The notes beneath the pieces were generated by a model. That model did not search any database, had not been told where the DNA came from, and saw nothing but the letters and a program-made list of their open reading frames with translations. This document shows, one piece after another, positions 54,107-62,679 of a stretch of 64,000 bases of DNA. Each line of letters opens with the position of its first letter. Position 1 is the stretch's first letter. This DNA comes from Carboxylicivirga litoralis. GTDB lineage: Bacteria > Bacteroidota > Bacteroidia > Bacteroidales > Marinilabiliaceae. The stretch is taken from contig NZ_JAFMVC010000007.1 of NCBI RefSeq assembly GCF_025499605.1, positions 124,001 through 188,000 on the forward strand. Direction: 5' to 3'. The position numbers and the translations under genes were made by a program.

Positions 54107-56929
54107 TTAACTACTAACTTTCGTTGCTTTATCAACCAGGTAAAGAATCGATTGATAGTTCAATCCACTGTGCAATGACAGGCCTATTTCACAGGTTCGG
54201 CTGGTACTGTATCCGGCCACTGCCCTTTCAGGTACTTCCTCTTTCAGATATTTTAAAGCACTCTTATTCAGCTCGGGCAGGTTAAAGCCCTTATCGCCAG
54301 CCCAACCACAACAGCCAGTTTTCTCTGGTTTGATAACTTCTGTAGCACATAATTGAGCCAATTCTACCAGTTTGTTATCCAGGCCCATTTTTGTTGAACT
54401 GCATGTTGCATGCACCATCACCGTCTCCTCCTGAATATTAAACTGTAAATGCTCTTTTAAATAGCGAAGCGTAAATTCTATTGGTTCAAGCAGCTCCAAC
54501 TCCTTTGCCATTAACTCCTTCATGCGCAGCAAGCAAGGGCTCATATCACATAAAATAGGAAAACGTCCATTTTCTGTTGCTTGCATCAATGCTGCTTCCA
54601 GCTCTTTTAGTTTGTCCATTCCCTGACCTTTAAAGCCCTTACTGTCGAATGCCATTCCACAGCAAAGGCTGGTCAGGTTCTCAGGATAAAGTATTTCATA
54701 ACCGGCCTTATTAACCAGTTTTTTAGTGACTGCTGTTAAAGCTTCTTTTGAATTTGTATCGACATCATTACCCATCATGCGGTTAATGCAAGCCGGGAAA
54801 TACACCACTTTTCTATCAGAACTGATAGTAGATGCGGTATCAACTTTTTTCGCAGCTAATGGCATGTGCTTATTCCAGAATGGCATACTTCTACCGGAAG
54901 CTTTATGCACAAAAGCTCCACCTTTTTCCATCAACTTCTCAGGTAATACCTTTTGAAAACCTCCAACAACGCTTAAAGCGCCTCGTGCAATGCTATTAAA
55001 TGCCGCATAATTGTTGGCTATAAAACCAGCTGTAGCTGTGGCTATTTTTCCTTTTTTCTCAAATCGCAGCTCTTTAATTAGCTTACCGATATTAATACCA
55101 ACCGGGCAATTTAATGCACAAAGGCCATCTGTTGCACAACTTTCGTCACCTTTATAGGCAAACGCTTTTGCCAGCTTTCGGTATTCTTTTTTCGAATCAA
55201 CTTCCCCGGCCTCCAATGCCCGATAAACAGCAATGCGCTGTCGTGGTGTCAGCGTTAAATCGCGCGACGGGCAGCTGCTTTCGCAAAAGCCACATTCGAT
55301 ACAGTTGTCGATAATCGGATGCGCTTCAGGAAGTGGCTTGATATTTTTGATATACACCTCTGCATCATCATTGAGCAATACGCCTGGATTTAAAATATTC
55401 GTCGGGTCAATAGCTTTCTTTAATTGCTTCATTAAATCATAGACCTCGCTCCCCCATTCGTACTCAACAAATGGTGCCATATTACGCCCCGTACCATGCT
55501 CAGCTTTTAAACTACCATTGAATCGGTCAACCACCAACTCGGACAAACTATGCATAAATACCTTGTAGTTATCCATTTGCCACGATTGCTTAAATTCAGG
55601 CATTACAAGGAAATGAATATTACCATCCAAAAGGTGCCCCCATGTTACAGAGCCCTTATAATGATGCTTATCAAGTAAAATCTGCAGTTCAGGTAAGGCT
55701 TCATCCAAAACTTCACCCGGAAATGCCACATCTTCAATGATACAAGTAGTTCCTGCTGATCGTGTGGCGGCTGCTGAGGTAAACAATCCTTTTCGTACTT
55801 TCCAGTAGGTATTATAATCTTTCTCATTATCGGTAAAGGCAATGGGGAATATAGTTTCAATTGCACTTAATTGCTCAACTATTTCCTGTTGCTGGGCCAA
55901 CAAATCTTTTTCGTTGTGCGCTGCTGTTTCAACAAGCAATGCAGCCGTTCCATCGGGTAATTCCTTTAAAAAAGCCGGTAACCCTTCCACATCCTCAACT
56001 GCTTTCAAAGCATTTCTATCCATTAACTCAGCAGCACTCACTTTACACGAACGCAATGGCATGATGCATTTAGCTGCATCTTTAATAGAAGGGAGGAATA
56101 TCAATGCACAAGTCCTACAGGCAGGATCTTCAATGGTCTTCATCGTTACTTCAGATATGAAACCCAAAGTCCCTTCCGACCCCACCATCAAATGCATCAA
56201 AATATCAATAGGGTCTTCAAAATCCAAAAAGGAATTCATCCCGTACCCTGTCGTATTTTTTAACTGATATTTCGATTTTATTTTATCAGATACACTTTTT
56301 GTATTAAGTATTTGCTCGCGAATAGCAAGCAGTTCATTCAATAAGTCTTTGTGACTTTGAGCAAATGCAGCACGACTATTTTTGTCGTTGGTCACCAGCA
56401 AAGTTCCATCGGCCATAACAATGCGCATGGCTTCAATGGTGTTGTAACTATTGGTAACGATGCCATAGCTGGCGCCACTGGCATTATTGGCGACAATACC
56501 ACCAATTTTAGCTGCATTAATAGACGCCGGACTTGGCCCAATTTTATAGCCTAATTTGGCCAACTGCTGATTGGCAAATCCTCCACGAACACCCGGCTGT
56601 AGTTTTATTTTTTGGCCTGCATCAAGTATTTCATATTGACTGAATCCAGGACCAATTTCAATTAAAACGGAATCAGAAATAGTTTGTCCCGACAGGCTAG
56701 TACCCCCGGCTTTAAAAGTAATGGCAACCGTAAATTGATGTGCCAGACTGACCACCTTTTGTAATTCCTGCTCATTATTCACCTGAACCACCAATTGAGG
56801 TATCAATCGATAAAAACCCGCATCAGTTCCCTTTGCAAAACGATCGATGTATTCGGCATACACCTGTTGCATAGGCAATATTGCTTTTACCTTTTTTTTA
56901 AATTCAGATATGTTACTATTTAAAGCCAT
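54107..56929 (-). CDS. FAD-linked oxidase with [4Fe-4S] and CCG domains (D-lactate dehydrogenase-like)
   Basis: A 940-residue fused protein. The FAD-binding PCMH part has AGGTSLSGQTISDS and AAKIGGIVANNASGASYG. The FAD-oxidase C domain follows, with GDGNIH-like WGHLLDGNIHFLV. Then come two cluster motifs, CIECGFCESSCP and CATDGLCALNCP, and CCG-type motifs near LTSLCCGM and KTGCCGWAGDKGF. Such proteins oxidise D-lactate or other 2-hydroxyacids and pass electrons to quinones. It lies 15 bp downstream of the Tat-type epimerase, inside the peptidoglycan-salvage run, so D-lactate from MurNAc is a plausible substrate. Confidence 0.88.
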   Translation of the reverse strand: MALNSNISEFKKKVKAILPMQQVYAEYIDRFAKGTDAGFYRLIPQLVVQVNNEQELQKVVSLAHQFTVAITFKAGGTSLSGQTISDSVLIEIGPGFSQYEILDAGQKIKLQPGVRGGFANQQLAKLGYKIGPSPASINAAKIGGIVANNASGASYGIVTNSYNTIEAMRIVMADGTLLVTNDKNSRAAFAQSHKDLLNELLAIREQILNTKSVSDKIKSKYQLKNTTGYGMNSFLDFEDPIDILMHLMVGSEGTLGFISEVTMKTIEDPACRTCALIFLPSIKDAAKCIMPLRSCKVSAAELMDRNALKAVEDVEGLPAFLKELPDGTAALLVETAAHNEKDLLAQQQEIVEQLSAIETIFPIAFTDNEKDYNTYWKVRKGLFTSAAATRSAGTTCIIEDVAFPGEVLDEALPELQILLDKHHYKGSVTWGHLLDGNIHFLVMPEFKQSWQMDNYKVFMHSLSELVVDRFNGSLKAEHGTGRNMAPFVEYEWGSEVYDLMKQLKKAIDPTNILNPGVLLNDDAEVYIKNIKPLPEAHPIIDNCIECGFCESSCPSRDLTLTPRQRIAVYRALEAGEVDSKKEYRKLAKAFAYKGDESCATDGLCALNCPVGINIGKLIKELRFEKKGKIATATAGFIANNYAAFNSIARGALSVVGGFQKVLPEKLMEKGGAFVHKASGRSMPFWNKHMPLAAKKVDTASTISSDRKVVYFPACINRMMGNDVDTNSKEALTAVTKKLVNKAGYEILYPENLTSLCCGMAFDSKGFKGQGMDKLKELEAALMQATENGRFPILCDMSPCLLRMKELMAKELELLEPIEFTLRYLKEHLQFNIQEETVMVHATCSSTKMGLDNKLVELAQLCATEVIKPEKTGCCGWAGDKGFNLPELNKSALKYLKEEVPERAVAGYSTSRTCEIGLSLHSGLNYQSILYLVDKATKVSS

Positions 56930-56944
56930 TATGCACCTGCTCTT

Positions 56945-58087
56945 CTATAATTTTACTACTCCAATCCCCGGCAACTCATTTAGTGTCACCTTACCGTCAA
57001 TCACCTTCACACCCACGTACACATCATTCGAAATCAATAGATTACCATCTAAATCAGCCCAATCAACCAAAGGAGATATTTGCGAGGCTGCAGAGATAGC
57101 ACATGACGTAGCGGTCATACAGCCAATCATCACCTTCATATCCATGGCACGAGCCAGGGTTATCATCTTTCGTCCGGCACGGAGGCCACCACATTTCATT
57201 AGCTTAATATTGATACCGGAATAAACACCTTTTAAAGGCAGTACATCATCAACTGTTTGTAATGCTTCATCGGCGATGGTTGGCAAAGGACTGTTTTCAG
57301 TTAACCAAGCCATATCATCCATGGCCTCTTTAGCCTTCGACATTGGTTGCTCAACAAAAACAACACCTTGTTCTTTCAACCAATGGATTAGATCCAGGGC
57401 TTCGTGTTTATCTTTCCATCCCTGGTTAACATCTACACATAAGGGTTTATCGGTAACCGAACGTATAGTTGTTATCATTTCCTTATCATTCCCCCTGCCC
57501 AGTTTCACTTTCAATATATTATAAGGCGATGCCTCTTTCACTTTCTCACGTACCACATCCGGCTCATCAATACCAATGGTAAAGCTCGTATTTGGTGTTT
57601 TTGAGGCATCCAGCCCCCACATTTTATGCAATGGCTGTCCTACCAATTTGCCCAATAAATCATGTAAGGCGATATCAACAGATGCCTTGGCAGCGTAATT
57701 ACCAGGCATCACTCTGTCGACATAAACCAGAATATCTTCTAATAAAAACGGGCTGGCAAACTGCTCAAGATTCACCATTGATAAAAACTGAGCTGCTGTT
57801 TCGTGCGATTCACCCAGATAAGGAGGCATAGATGCTTCACCGTATCCAACAACACCATCATACTCAATTTCCACCAACATAACCGGTGTTGTAGTTCTTG
57901 AATTTGAAGCAATCGTAAAAGTGTGCTTCAACTGTAAATCATATGGTTTAAAAGACAGTTTCATCTTTGCATTTGGATTTTGAACTTTTTGAGAATCGGC
58001 AGAACCACAAGCTTTTAATGAACCTGCAACAAATGCGGATCCGGCAATCAGTCCTGACTTCTTTATAAAATCTCTTCTGTTATTCAT
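56945..58087 (-). CDS. Tat-exported dipeptide epimerase (enolase superfamily)
   Basis: A 380-residue protein started at ATG 58087, because GGGGGA lies 7 nt upstream; a second ATG two codons earlier would be too close to that site. NNRRDFIKKSGLIAGSAF is a twin-arginine signal; LKACGSAD suggests a lipoprotein after Tat export. Catalytic motifs: LKVKLG, VDVNQGW, VEQPM, IADEA and NIKLMKCGG, i.e. a dipeptide-epimerase type. Periplasmic location is unusual for the enzyme and distinguishes it from the paralogue at 48033. It is in the salvage operon, 14 bp after the NlpC/P60 gene. Confidence 0.88.
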   Translation of the reverse strand: MNNRRDFIKKSGLIAGSAFVAGSLKACGSADSQKVQNPNAKMKLSFKPYDLQLKHTFTIASNSRTTTPVMLVEIEYDGVVGYGEASMPPYLGESHETAAQFLSMVNLEQFASPFLLEDILVYVDRVMPGNYAAKASVDIALHDLLGKLVGQPLHKMWGLDASKTPNTSFTIGIDEPDVVREKVKEASPYNILKVKLGRGNDKEMITTIRSVTDKPLCVDVNQGWKDKHEALDLIHWLKEQGVVFVEQPMSKAKEAMDDMAWLTENSPLPTIADEALQTVDDVLPLKGVYSGINIKLMKCGGLRAGRKMITLARAMDMKVMIGCMTATSCAISAASQISPLVDWADLDGNLLISNDVYVGVKVIDGKVTLNELPGIGVVKL

Positions 58088-58101
58088 CAACATTCCCCCT
58101 T

Positions 58102-59253
58102 TTATTGAATTGAATTAATATACCAGCCATGCTGAGAAACAGGCATTAAACCTTCATTCTTCTCCTGTCCGATATAGCGCTGCGCTCCCAACCATGATGC
58201 GGTTCTGTATTCACTATAATTCTCACGACTTTCATCAAGACTATTAATCTTTACTCGTCCTGAAGCATGGATATATTCAGTATCTCCAATATACATGGCC
58301 ACATGTGTAACTTTGCCTTTTTCTTTATTGCCGAAAAACAACAAATCACCCACCTCTAACGCTTCAACTTTAAGCTCGACACTTTGCCCGTAGTTAATTT
58401 GCTGCGAAGCATCTCTGGCCAGGATATAACCATTCATGAAGTAGATATTCTTCATAAAACCAGAACAGTCAACGGCTTTTGAAGATGTTCCACCCCATAA
58501 ATAAGGCAAGCCCATAAAAGTCATTGCTTGCTCAACCAATGCATCCTGAATCAATTCAACATTCGACAACCATCCTTCCAAGTCTTTTAGATTTTTAGTT
58601 TCCACCATACCTTTTCGGCCATCGGGAAGTGACAGATAAACTTTACCAGACGTTTTTTCCTTCTGAAGAATACAACCTTTCACTAAATCATTAATCCGAT
58701 TACCCTCAGCATCCTTCAACCAGCAATCTTCAACCACTATGACACGCTTACTATTTTTCCAGTTTGAAAATGCTTTCTCATCCATCTTTACAATAGATGA
58801 ATTATTAACCCAGGCAATATATTGATCTGGAGACTGCACCAAACTCCAGCCTCCTTCTGACTTTAAGACTTGTAATGGCGTTCCCATAATCGCTTGAGAA
58901 ACCAACTGCGCCGAATGCCGGGGCCCCTCTCTTAAATTAGCTACACTAATTAAAGTGATGGCCCACTTTTGCTTGCGTGCTGGCAATACTTTTACACTAT
59001 CAACAATTGTTAGCTTAAGTTTTTGAAGTTTTGCAATTAAATCAGCTTTAGCTTCTTCAATTGTTGTTTCTCCTGAAAGAAAAATTTTATTGGAGGTGAC
59101 TTGCGCATCAACATCAAACAGGGCCACTCTTGAATCGGGAACCCAATGTGCTTTTACAGATTCAACTTCTGCCAATATGGCTTCGTTCGAATTATTGCAT
59201 GCTGCAAGTATTAATATTACAGCCACTTGGAAGACCAGTAGGATAGTTTTCAT
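58102..59253 (-). CDS. SH3b - NlpC/P60 cell-wall endopeptidase, lipoprotein
   Basis: A 383-residue protein. Lipobox LILAAC (Cys19). Two SH3b-like regions (about 97-155 and 170-225) precede the NlpC/P60 domain with Cys263 in VDCSGF, His317 in THVAMYI and His329 in YIHASG. This arrangement matches gamma-D-glutamyl-L-diamino acid endopeptidases such as YkfC, which yield L-Ala-D-Glu for epimerases. The next gene is such an epimerase. It has its own promoter with the shared 23-bp motif. Confidence 0.92.
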   Translation of the reverse strand: MKTILLVFQVAVILILAACNNSNEAILAEVESVKAHWVPDSRVALFDVDAQVTSNKIFLSGETTIEEAKADLIAKLQKLKLTIVDSVKVLPARKQKWAITLISVANLREGPRHSAQLVSQAIMGTPLQVLKSEGGWSLVQSPDQYIAWVNNSSIVKMDEKAFSNWKNSKRVIVVEDCWLKDAEGNRINDLVKGCILQKEKTSGKVYLSLPDGRKGMVETKNLKDLEGWLSNVELIQDALVEQAMTFMGLPYLWGGTSSKAVDCSGFMKNIYFMNGYILARDASQQINYGQSVELKVEALEVGDLLFFGNKEKGKVTHVAMYIGDTEYIHASGRVKINSLDESRENYSEYRTASWLGAQRYIGQEKNEGLMPVSQHGWYINSIQ

Positions 59254-59265
59254 TTCTTTGGTATG

Positions 59266-59318
59266 TTGTATTACATCTTACACATGTCAAAATTATAAAT
59301 AGTATTAACAAATACAAA
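59266..59318 (-). promoter_or_regulatory. Promoter and shared operator-like motif of the NlpC/P60 gene
   Basis: On the minus strand, TTTG (59318-59315), 19 nt, TAATTTTG (59295-59288): a perfect Bacteroidota promoter. Immediately downstream, 59266-59288 (TTGTATTACAT on the plus strand, then TTACA and ATGT) matches 60861-60883 at 20 of 23 positions. It covers the predicted transcription start, a position typical for repressor binding. Confidence 0.6.
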
Positions 59319-59390
59319 CATTTATTGTATTTTTTATAACATGTACGACATCTTATTGCTATTATTCAACAATAGATAGCTCTACTATTA

Positions 59391-60818
59391 CTATTTATAA
59401 CTGACTGACATATGATAATCCCACTGATCGAAATACAGATTACCACCTTTCCATTCTACCTCACCACGCTGAAAGTCCCAAGGTTCGCTTCGTAAATATT
59501 GTTTAGAAGGGCAAAACTCAGCACCTATACCATCGTTCACTATCAAACGATAAGCATCGATACCTGATATATAAAAGTTACGTAACTGTTCATCATTAGA
59601 TTTCTGCAAACTAAAAGACATATCTAATGGCACCCATCCTACACCTTGATAATACACCTCACACCAATCATGCAGGTTTACTTCTCCCGGATGCAGCATC
59701 CAACCACTTTGCCAGCGCACCGGAATACCCTTATAACGAGCCATACTCATGAACAGTAAAGTCTGCATACCACAATCCCCTTTTTTATAACTCAACACAT
59801 ATTCCGGAATATTAGGCATAATACCATATTCGAGTGCTCCTGCCCACGGTATGGTTTTATCAATCCAATAGTAAATCTTTTTTACAAGCTCAACCGGCTC
59901 AACGTCTTCACCACAAATACTATCAGTCAGCTGCATGATTTCTTTCGTAAAAGCAATGTGCGGCAACCGCTGCTTGGTATACTCTTTATAAACAACACTT
60001 TCCTGATCATATGGCAAAACATGCTCTTGAGACAAATCAACATACTCAGCCTGGGTATCAAAACTAAACGTTAACTTAAACTCTGTCTTTTGATTAGACA
60101 CCGCAACCTGCTCAAGGTAAATACTCCGATGCACACACGAATCTTCAGACACCCTATATTCTTCAGGAAAACTGCCTAAAAACTTGACACTCCCTTGTCG
60201 TGCATGGTGCGCTTTTGGATAAGGCAACCAGCAGCGAAGAACTTCACCAGCAGGAATCGCATTTGCATCAACAGCCAAACTATATTCAATTACAAAACTT
60301 CGTTTTGCAACTCTACTATTCTTTACCTGCTTAGTTTCTTTAATGACCTCGACTGAATGCTCCAAACAAAAAGCATCCAAAGCCTCATCCAACAATCCAT
60401 CTCCTTTTCCGGTTAATATAGCCAGGTTTGATACCGCACGTTTGAAATACTTCTTTTCGCCATTCAACATTCTACCTTCCAGTAAACCTGACGCATTCCA
60501 ATCTCTCCACTCTTCTTCTGTAAAATCACCAACTCGTTCAATTAACTGCTCTTTTACAACATCTTTATCAACACTGAAATCAATCGCAATCCGCTTGGCT
60601 ATTTGAGCAAACGAATCGGCTTTCATCCATTGCACATCAAATTGAGTTGACTGCCCTTTAACCGAATCAGCCCAAAATTCAAGTTGACTTAATTCTCCCT
60701 GTTTCAATAAAAAAGCAGGTAAGTTCCAATCGGTTTTATATCCCTTATCAGATTGACAACTAACAAACAAAAAAACAAACAAATTAGCGATTAACAGTTT
60801 TGATAGTGGGTTTTGCAT
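59391..60818 (-). CDS. Transglutaminase-like lipoprotein
   Basis: A 475-residue protein. Lipobox LFVSC (Cys21). The C-terminal half has the transglutaminase-like core: KGDCGMQTLLFMSMARYKGIPVRW with Cys349, LHDWCEVYYQ with His383 and PLDMSF with Asp399. The triad is complete. Bacterial members of this type are mostly peptidases acting on peptides or cell-wall stem peptides. It is the first gene of the salvage run; its neighbour is the NlpC/P60 peptidase. Confidence 0.85.
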   Translation of the reverse strand: MQNPLSKLLIANLFVFLFVSCQSDKGYKTDWNLPAFLLKQGELSQLEFWADSVKGQSTQFDVQWMKADSFAQIAKRIAIDFSVDKDVVKEQLIERVGDFTEEEWRDWNASGLLEGRMLNGEKKYFKRAVSNLAILTGKGDGLLDEALDAFCLEHSVEVIKETKQVKNSRVAKRSFVIEYSLAVDANAIPAGEVLRCWLPYPKAHHARQGSVKFLGSFPEEYRVSEDSCVHRSIYLEQVAVSNQKTEFKLTFSFDTQAEYVDLSQEHVLPYDQESVVYKEYTKQRLPHIAFTKEIMQLTDSICGEDVEPVELVKKIYYWIDKTIPWAGALEYGIMPNIPEYVLSYKKGDCGMQTLLFMSMARYKGIPVRWQSGWMLHPGEVNLHDWCEVYYQGVGWVPLDMSFSLQKSNDEQLRNFYISGIDAYRLIVNDGIGAEFCPSKQYLRSEPWDFQRGEVEWKGGNLYFDQWDYHMSVSYK

Positions 60819-60855
60819 AACTTCGTAATAGTAGTCGTAAATTAAAAAAACAAAT

Positions 60856-60905
60856 TATATTTGTATTACATATTACAAATGTAACGACGATAATCGAGAT
60901 TCAAA
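60856..60905. promoter_or_regulatory. Divergent promoter region with shared motif (transglutaminase / namZ)
   Basis: Minus-strand promoter: TTTG (60905-60902), 18 nt, TACATTTG (60883-60876). Plus-strand -10: TATATTTG (60856-60863), no clear -33. The 23-bp motif at 60861-60883 overlaps both -10 elements. It contains an inverted repeat ATTTGTA/TACAAAT (7-bp arms, 8-nt spacer). One regulator could therefore control both directions. Confidence 0.55.
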
Positions 60906-60935
60906 ACACTTTTTAACAATTAACAAGAAAATAAC

Positions 60936-62165
60936 ATGAGACGAACCGTTTTTTTTGCCATACTAATTTTTTCATACACTTTAATACATGCTCAAAAAGT
61001 TAAAACTGGCATAGAAGTATTACAAAAATCCAATTTTAACTCCCTGAATAGCAAACGCGTTGGTCTTATTACCAACCCAACGGGCGTTAATAGTGAATTA
61101 AAATCTACAGTTGATATACTGTTTGAAGCATCGAATATTGAATTAGTAGCCTTATACGGACCAGAGCATGGTGTGCGCGGAGACTACTCGGCCGGCGATA
61201 AAGTTGAATTTTTTACCGACCCTAAGACGAAACTCCCGGTTTATAGCCTTTATGGCAAAAATAAAAAACCGAGTGCTGAGATGTTAAAGGATGTCGATGT
61301 ATTAGTTTATGATATTCAGGATATCGGTTCGCGTTCTTACACTTATATTAGTACACTTGGATTGGCCATGGAAGCTGCTGCTGAGAACAACATCAAAATG
61401 GTGGTACTCGATCGTCCGAACCCTTTGGGCGGATTAAAAATGGAAGGTGTTATTACCGAGCCTGATTTTATTTCTTTCGTTAGTCAATTCCCAATACCAT
61501 ATGTACACGGCTTGACCGTTGGAGAGTTAGCAGAACTTTTAAATGGTGAAAAACTACTTAAAGATGGTGTGCAATGTGATTTAGAAGTTATTAAAATGGA
61601 CGGTTGGCAACGCACCATGACCTTTGAAGAAACTGGCTTACCATGGATTCCTTCTTCACCACATATCCCACATGCGCACTCATCCTACTTTTATCCGGTT
61701 AGCGGCATATTGGGCGAATTATATGTCTACAACATTGGCGTTGGCTATACATTACCATTCCAGCTATTTGCCGCCGAATGGATTGATGCAGACAGCTTGG
61801 CCAACAACCTGAATGCTTTGAAAATTGAAGGTATTCTATTCCGACCTGTGCATTTTAAACCTTATTACAGTGTTTCTAAGGGCAAAATGGTTCATGGTGT
61901 GCAAGTTCACTTTACCGATTACATGAAAGCACCATTATCGCTTATTCAGTTTTACATCTTGCAAGAAGCCTATGCTTTATGGCCGAAACACAATGTATTT
62001 GAATTGTGCTCAGAATCGCGCATTAGCATGTTTGATAAAGTAAGTGGCAGTGATAAAGTAAGAAAAGAATTCACTAAAAACTGGCAAGTGGCCGACATTG
62101 AAAAGATGTGGTATAAAGACATACCTCAATTTAGAAAGATAGCAGGCAAGTATTTTATTTACTAG
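60936..62165 (+). CDS. namZ: Exo-beta-N-acetylmuramidase NamZ (DUF1343)
   Basis: A 409-residue secreted protein. Signal peptide MRRTVFFAILIFSYTLIHA. DUF1343 hallmarks: GLITNPTGVN, ALYGPEHGVRGDYSAGDKVE (Glu as candidate catalytic residue), YDIQDIGSRSYTY, LDRPNPLGG and PSSPHIPHA. NamZ removes non-reducing-end MurNAc from peptidoglycan fragments in Bacillus and Tannerella, which is established for the family. It is divergent from the transglutaminase gene with shared control region, supporting a role in cell-wall salvage. Confidence 0.9.
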   Translation: MRRTVFFAILIFSYTLIHAQKVKTGIEVLQKSNFNSLNSKRVGLITNPTGVNSELKSTVDILFEASNIELVALYGPEHGVRGDYSAGDKVEFFTDPKTKLPVYSLYGKNKKPSAEMLKDVDVLVYDIQDIGSRSYTYISTLGLAMEAAAENNIKMVVLDRPNPLGGLKMEGVITEPDFISFVSQFPIPYVHGLTVGELAELLNGEKLLKDGVQCDLEVIKMDGWQRTMTFEETGLPWIPSSPHIPHAHSSYFYPVSGILGELYVYNIGVGYTLPFQLFAAEWIDADSLANNLNALKIEGILFRPVHFKPYYSVSKGKMVHGVQVHFTDYMKAPLSLIQFYILQEAYALWPKHNVFELCSESRISMFDKVSGSDKVRKEFTKNWQVADIEKMWYKDIPQFRKIAGKYFIY

Positions 62166-62183
62166 CCAACTAATCGAAGATAA

Positions 62184-62453
62184 CAACCCGAGTTCGACGT
62201 AAAATTTCTGATTCAGATCGCTTATAAATAGTGAGTTTCAATCTAAAATTATGAAAGAATAGCGGGCTATTTTGAATAATTTTGGGGAAGAAAATCGCTG
62301 TTTATAAGTGAAGCACCTATGCTTTATCATAAAAAATTAATTTACAGCGTTAAATTTTTCGAGCTAGCTCGCTAGCCCTGCAAAATTTGCCTTGTAAATC
62401 AATTCTTTATGACACTCTGAATTCTGAAATTTAAATCGAACTCGGGTTAATAC
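62184..62453. repeat. MITE-like repeat, copy 2 (270 bp)
   Basis: It carries 13-bp perfect terminal inverted repeats: AACCCGAGTTCGA at the left and TCGAACTCGGGTT at the right, extended imperfectly to about 30 bp. Relative to copy 1 it has a 33-bp insertion at 62346-62378 containing CGAGCTAGCTCG. The insertion-free part is about 90% identical. It has no ORF. Confidence 0.75.
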
Positions 62454-62507
62454 TAAATTGACTTTTAGAAGCCTACAAAGTTGATTTAAAATAAACTCTT
62501 TTTTATC

Positions 62508-62573
62508 ACCACCAAGTCACCAGGAACACGAAGTAAATCTTTATATTCTTGGTGACTTGGTGGTATTTTTTAT
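62508..62573. terminator. Long stem-loop, probable terminator and dispersed-repeat type
   Basis: ACCACCAAGTCACCA (62508-62522) and its exact reverse complement (62550-62564) enclose a 27-nt loop and are followed by ATTTTTTATT. It may end namZ transcripts. Similar 'accaagtcacca' palindromes are scattered in many bacterial genomes. Confidence 0.55.
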
Positions 62574-62604
62574 TGTCTTTGAAGGCGATTAGCCTACACA
62601 TGCA

Positions 62605-62639
62605 ATATAAAACAGAAAGCCAACCCAAGGGCCGGCTTT
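62605..62639 (-). terminator. Intrinsic terminator of the acyltransferase gene
   Basis: On the minus strand, AAAGCCGGCCC pairs with GGGTTGGCTTT (two G-U pairs, 2-nt loop), then CTGTTTTAT. It begins 40 bp after the stop at 62680. Confidence 0.75.
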
Positions 62640-62679
62640 ACATTATAATACACACAAACACAAAAGTACAAGCTTGTAC

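Larger units (their letters stand above)
62166..62679. other. Interval with MITE-like repeat and two terminator hairpins
   Basis: No gene. It contains MITE-like copy 2 (62184-62453), a long stem-loop (62508-62564) and the terminator of the acyltransferase gene (62605-62639). Confidence 0.6.
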
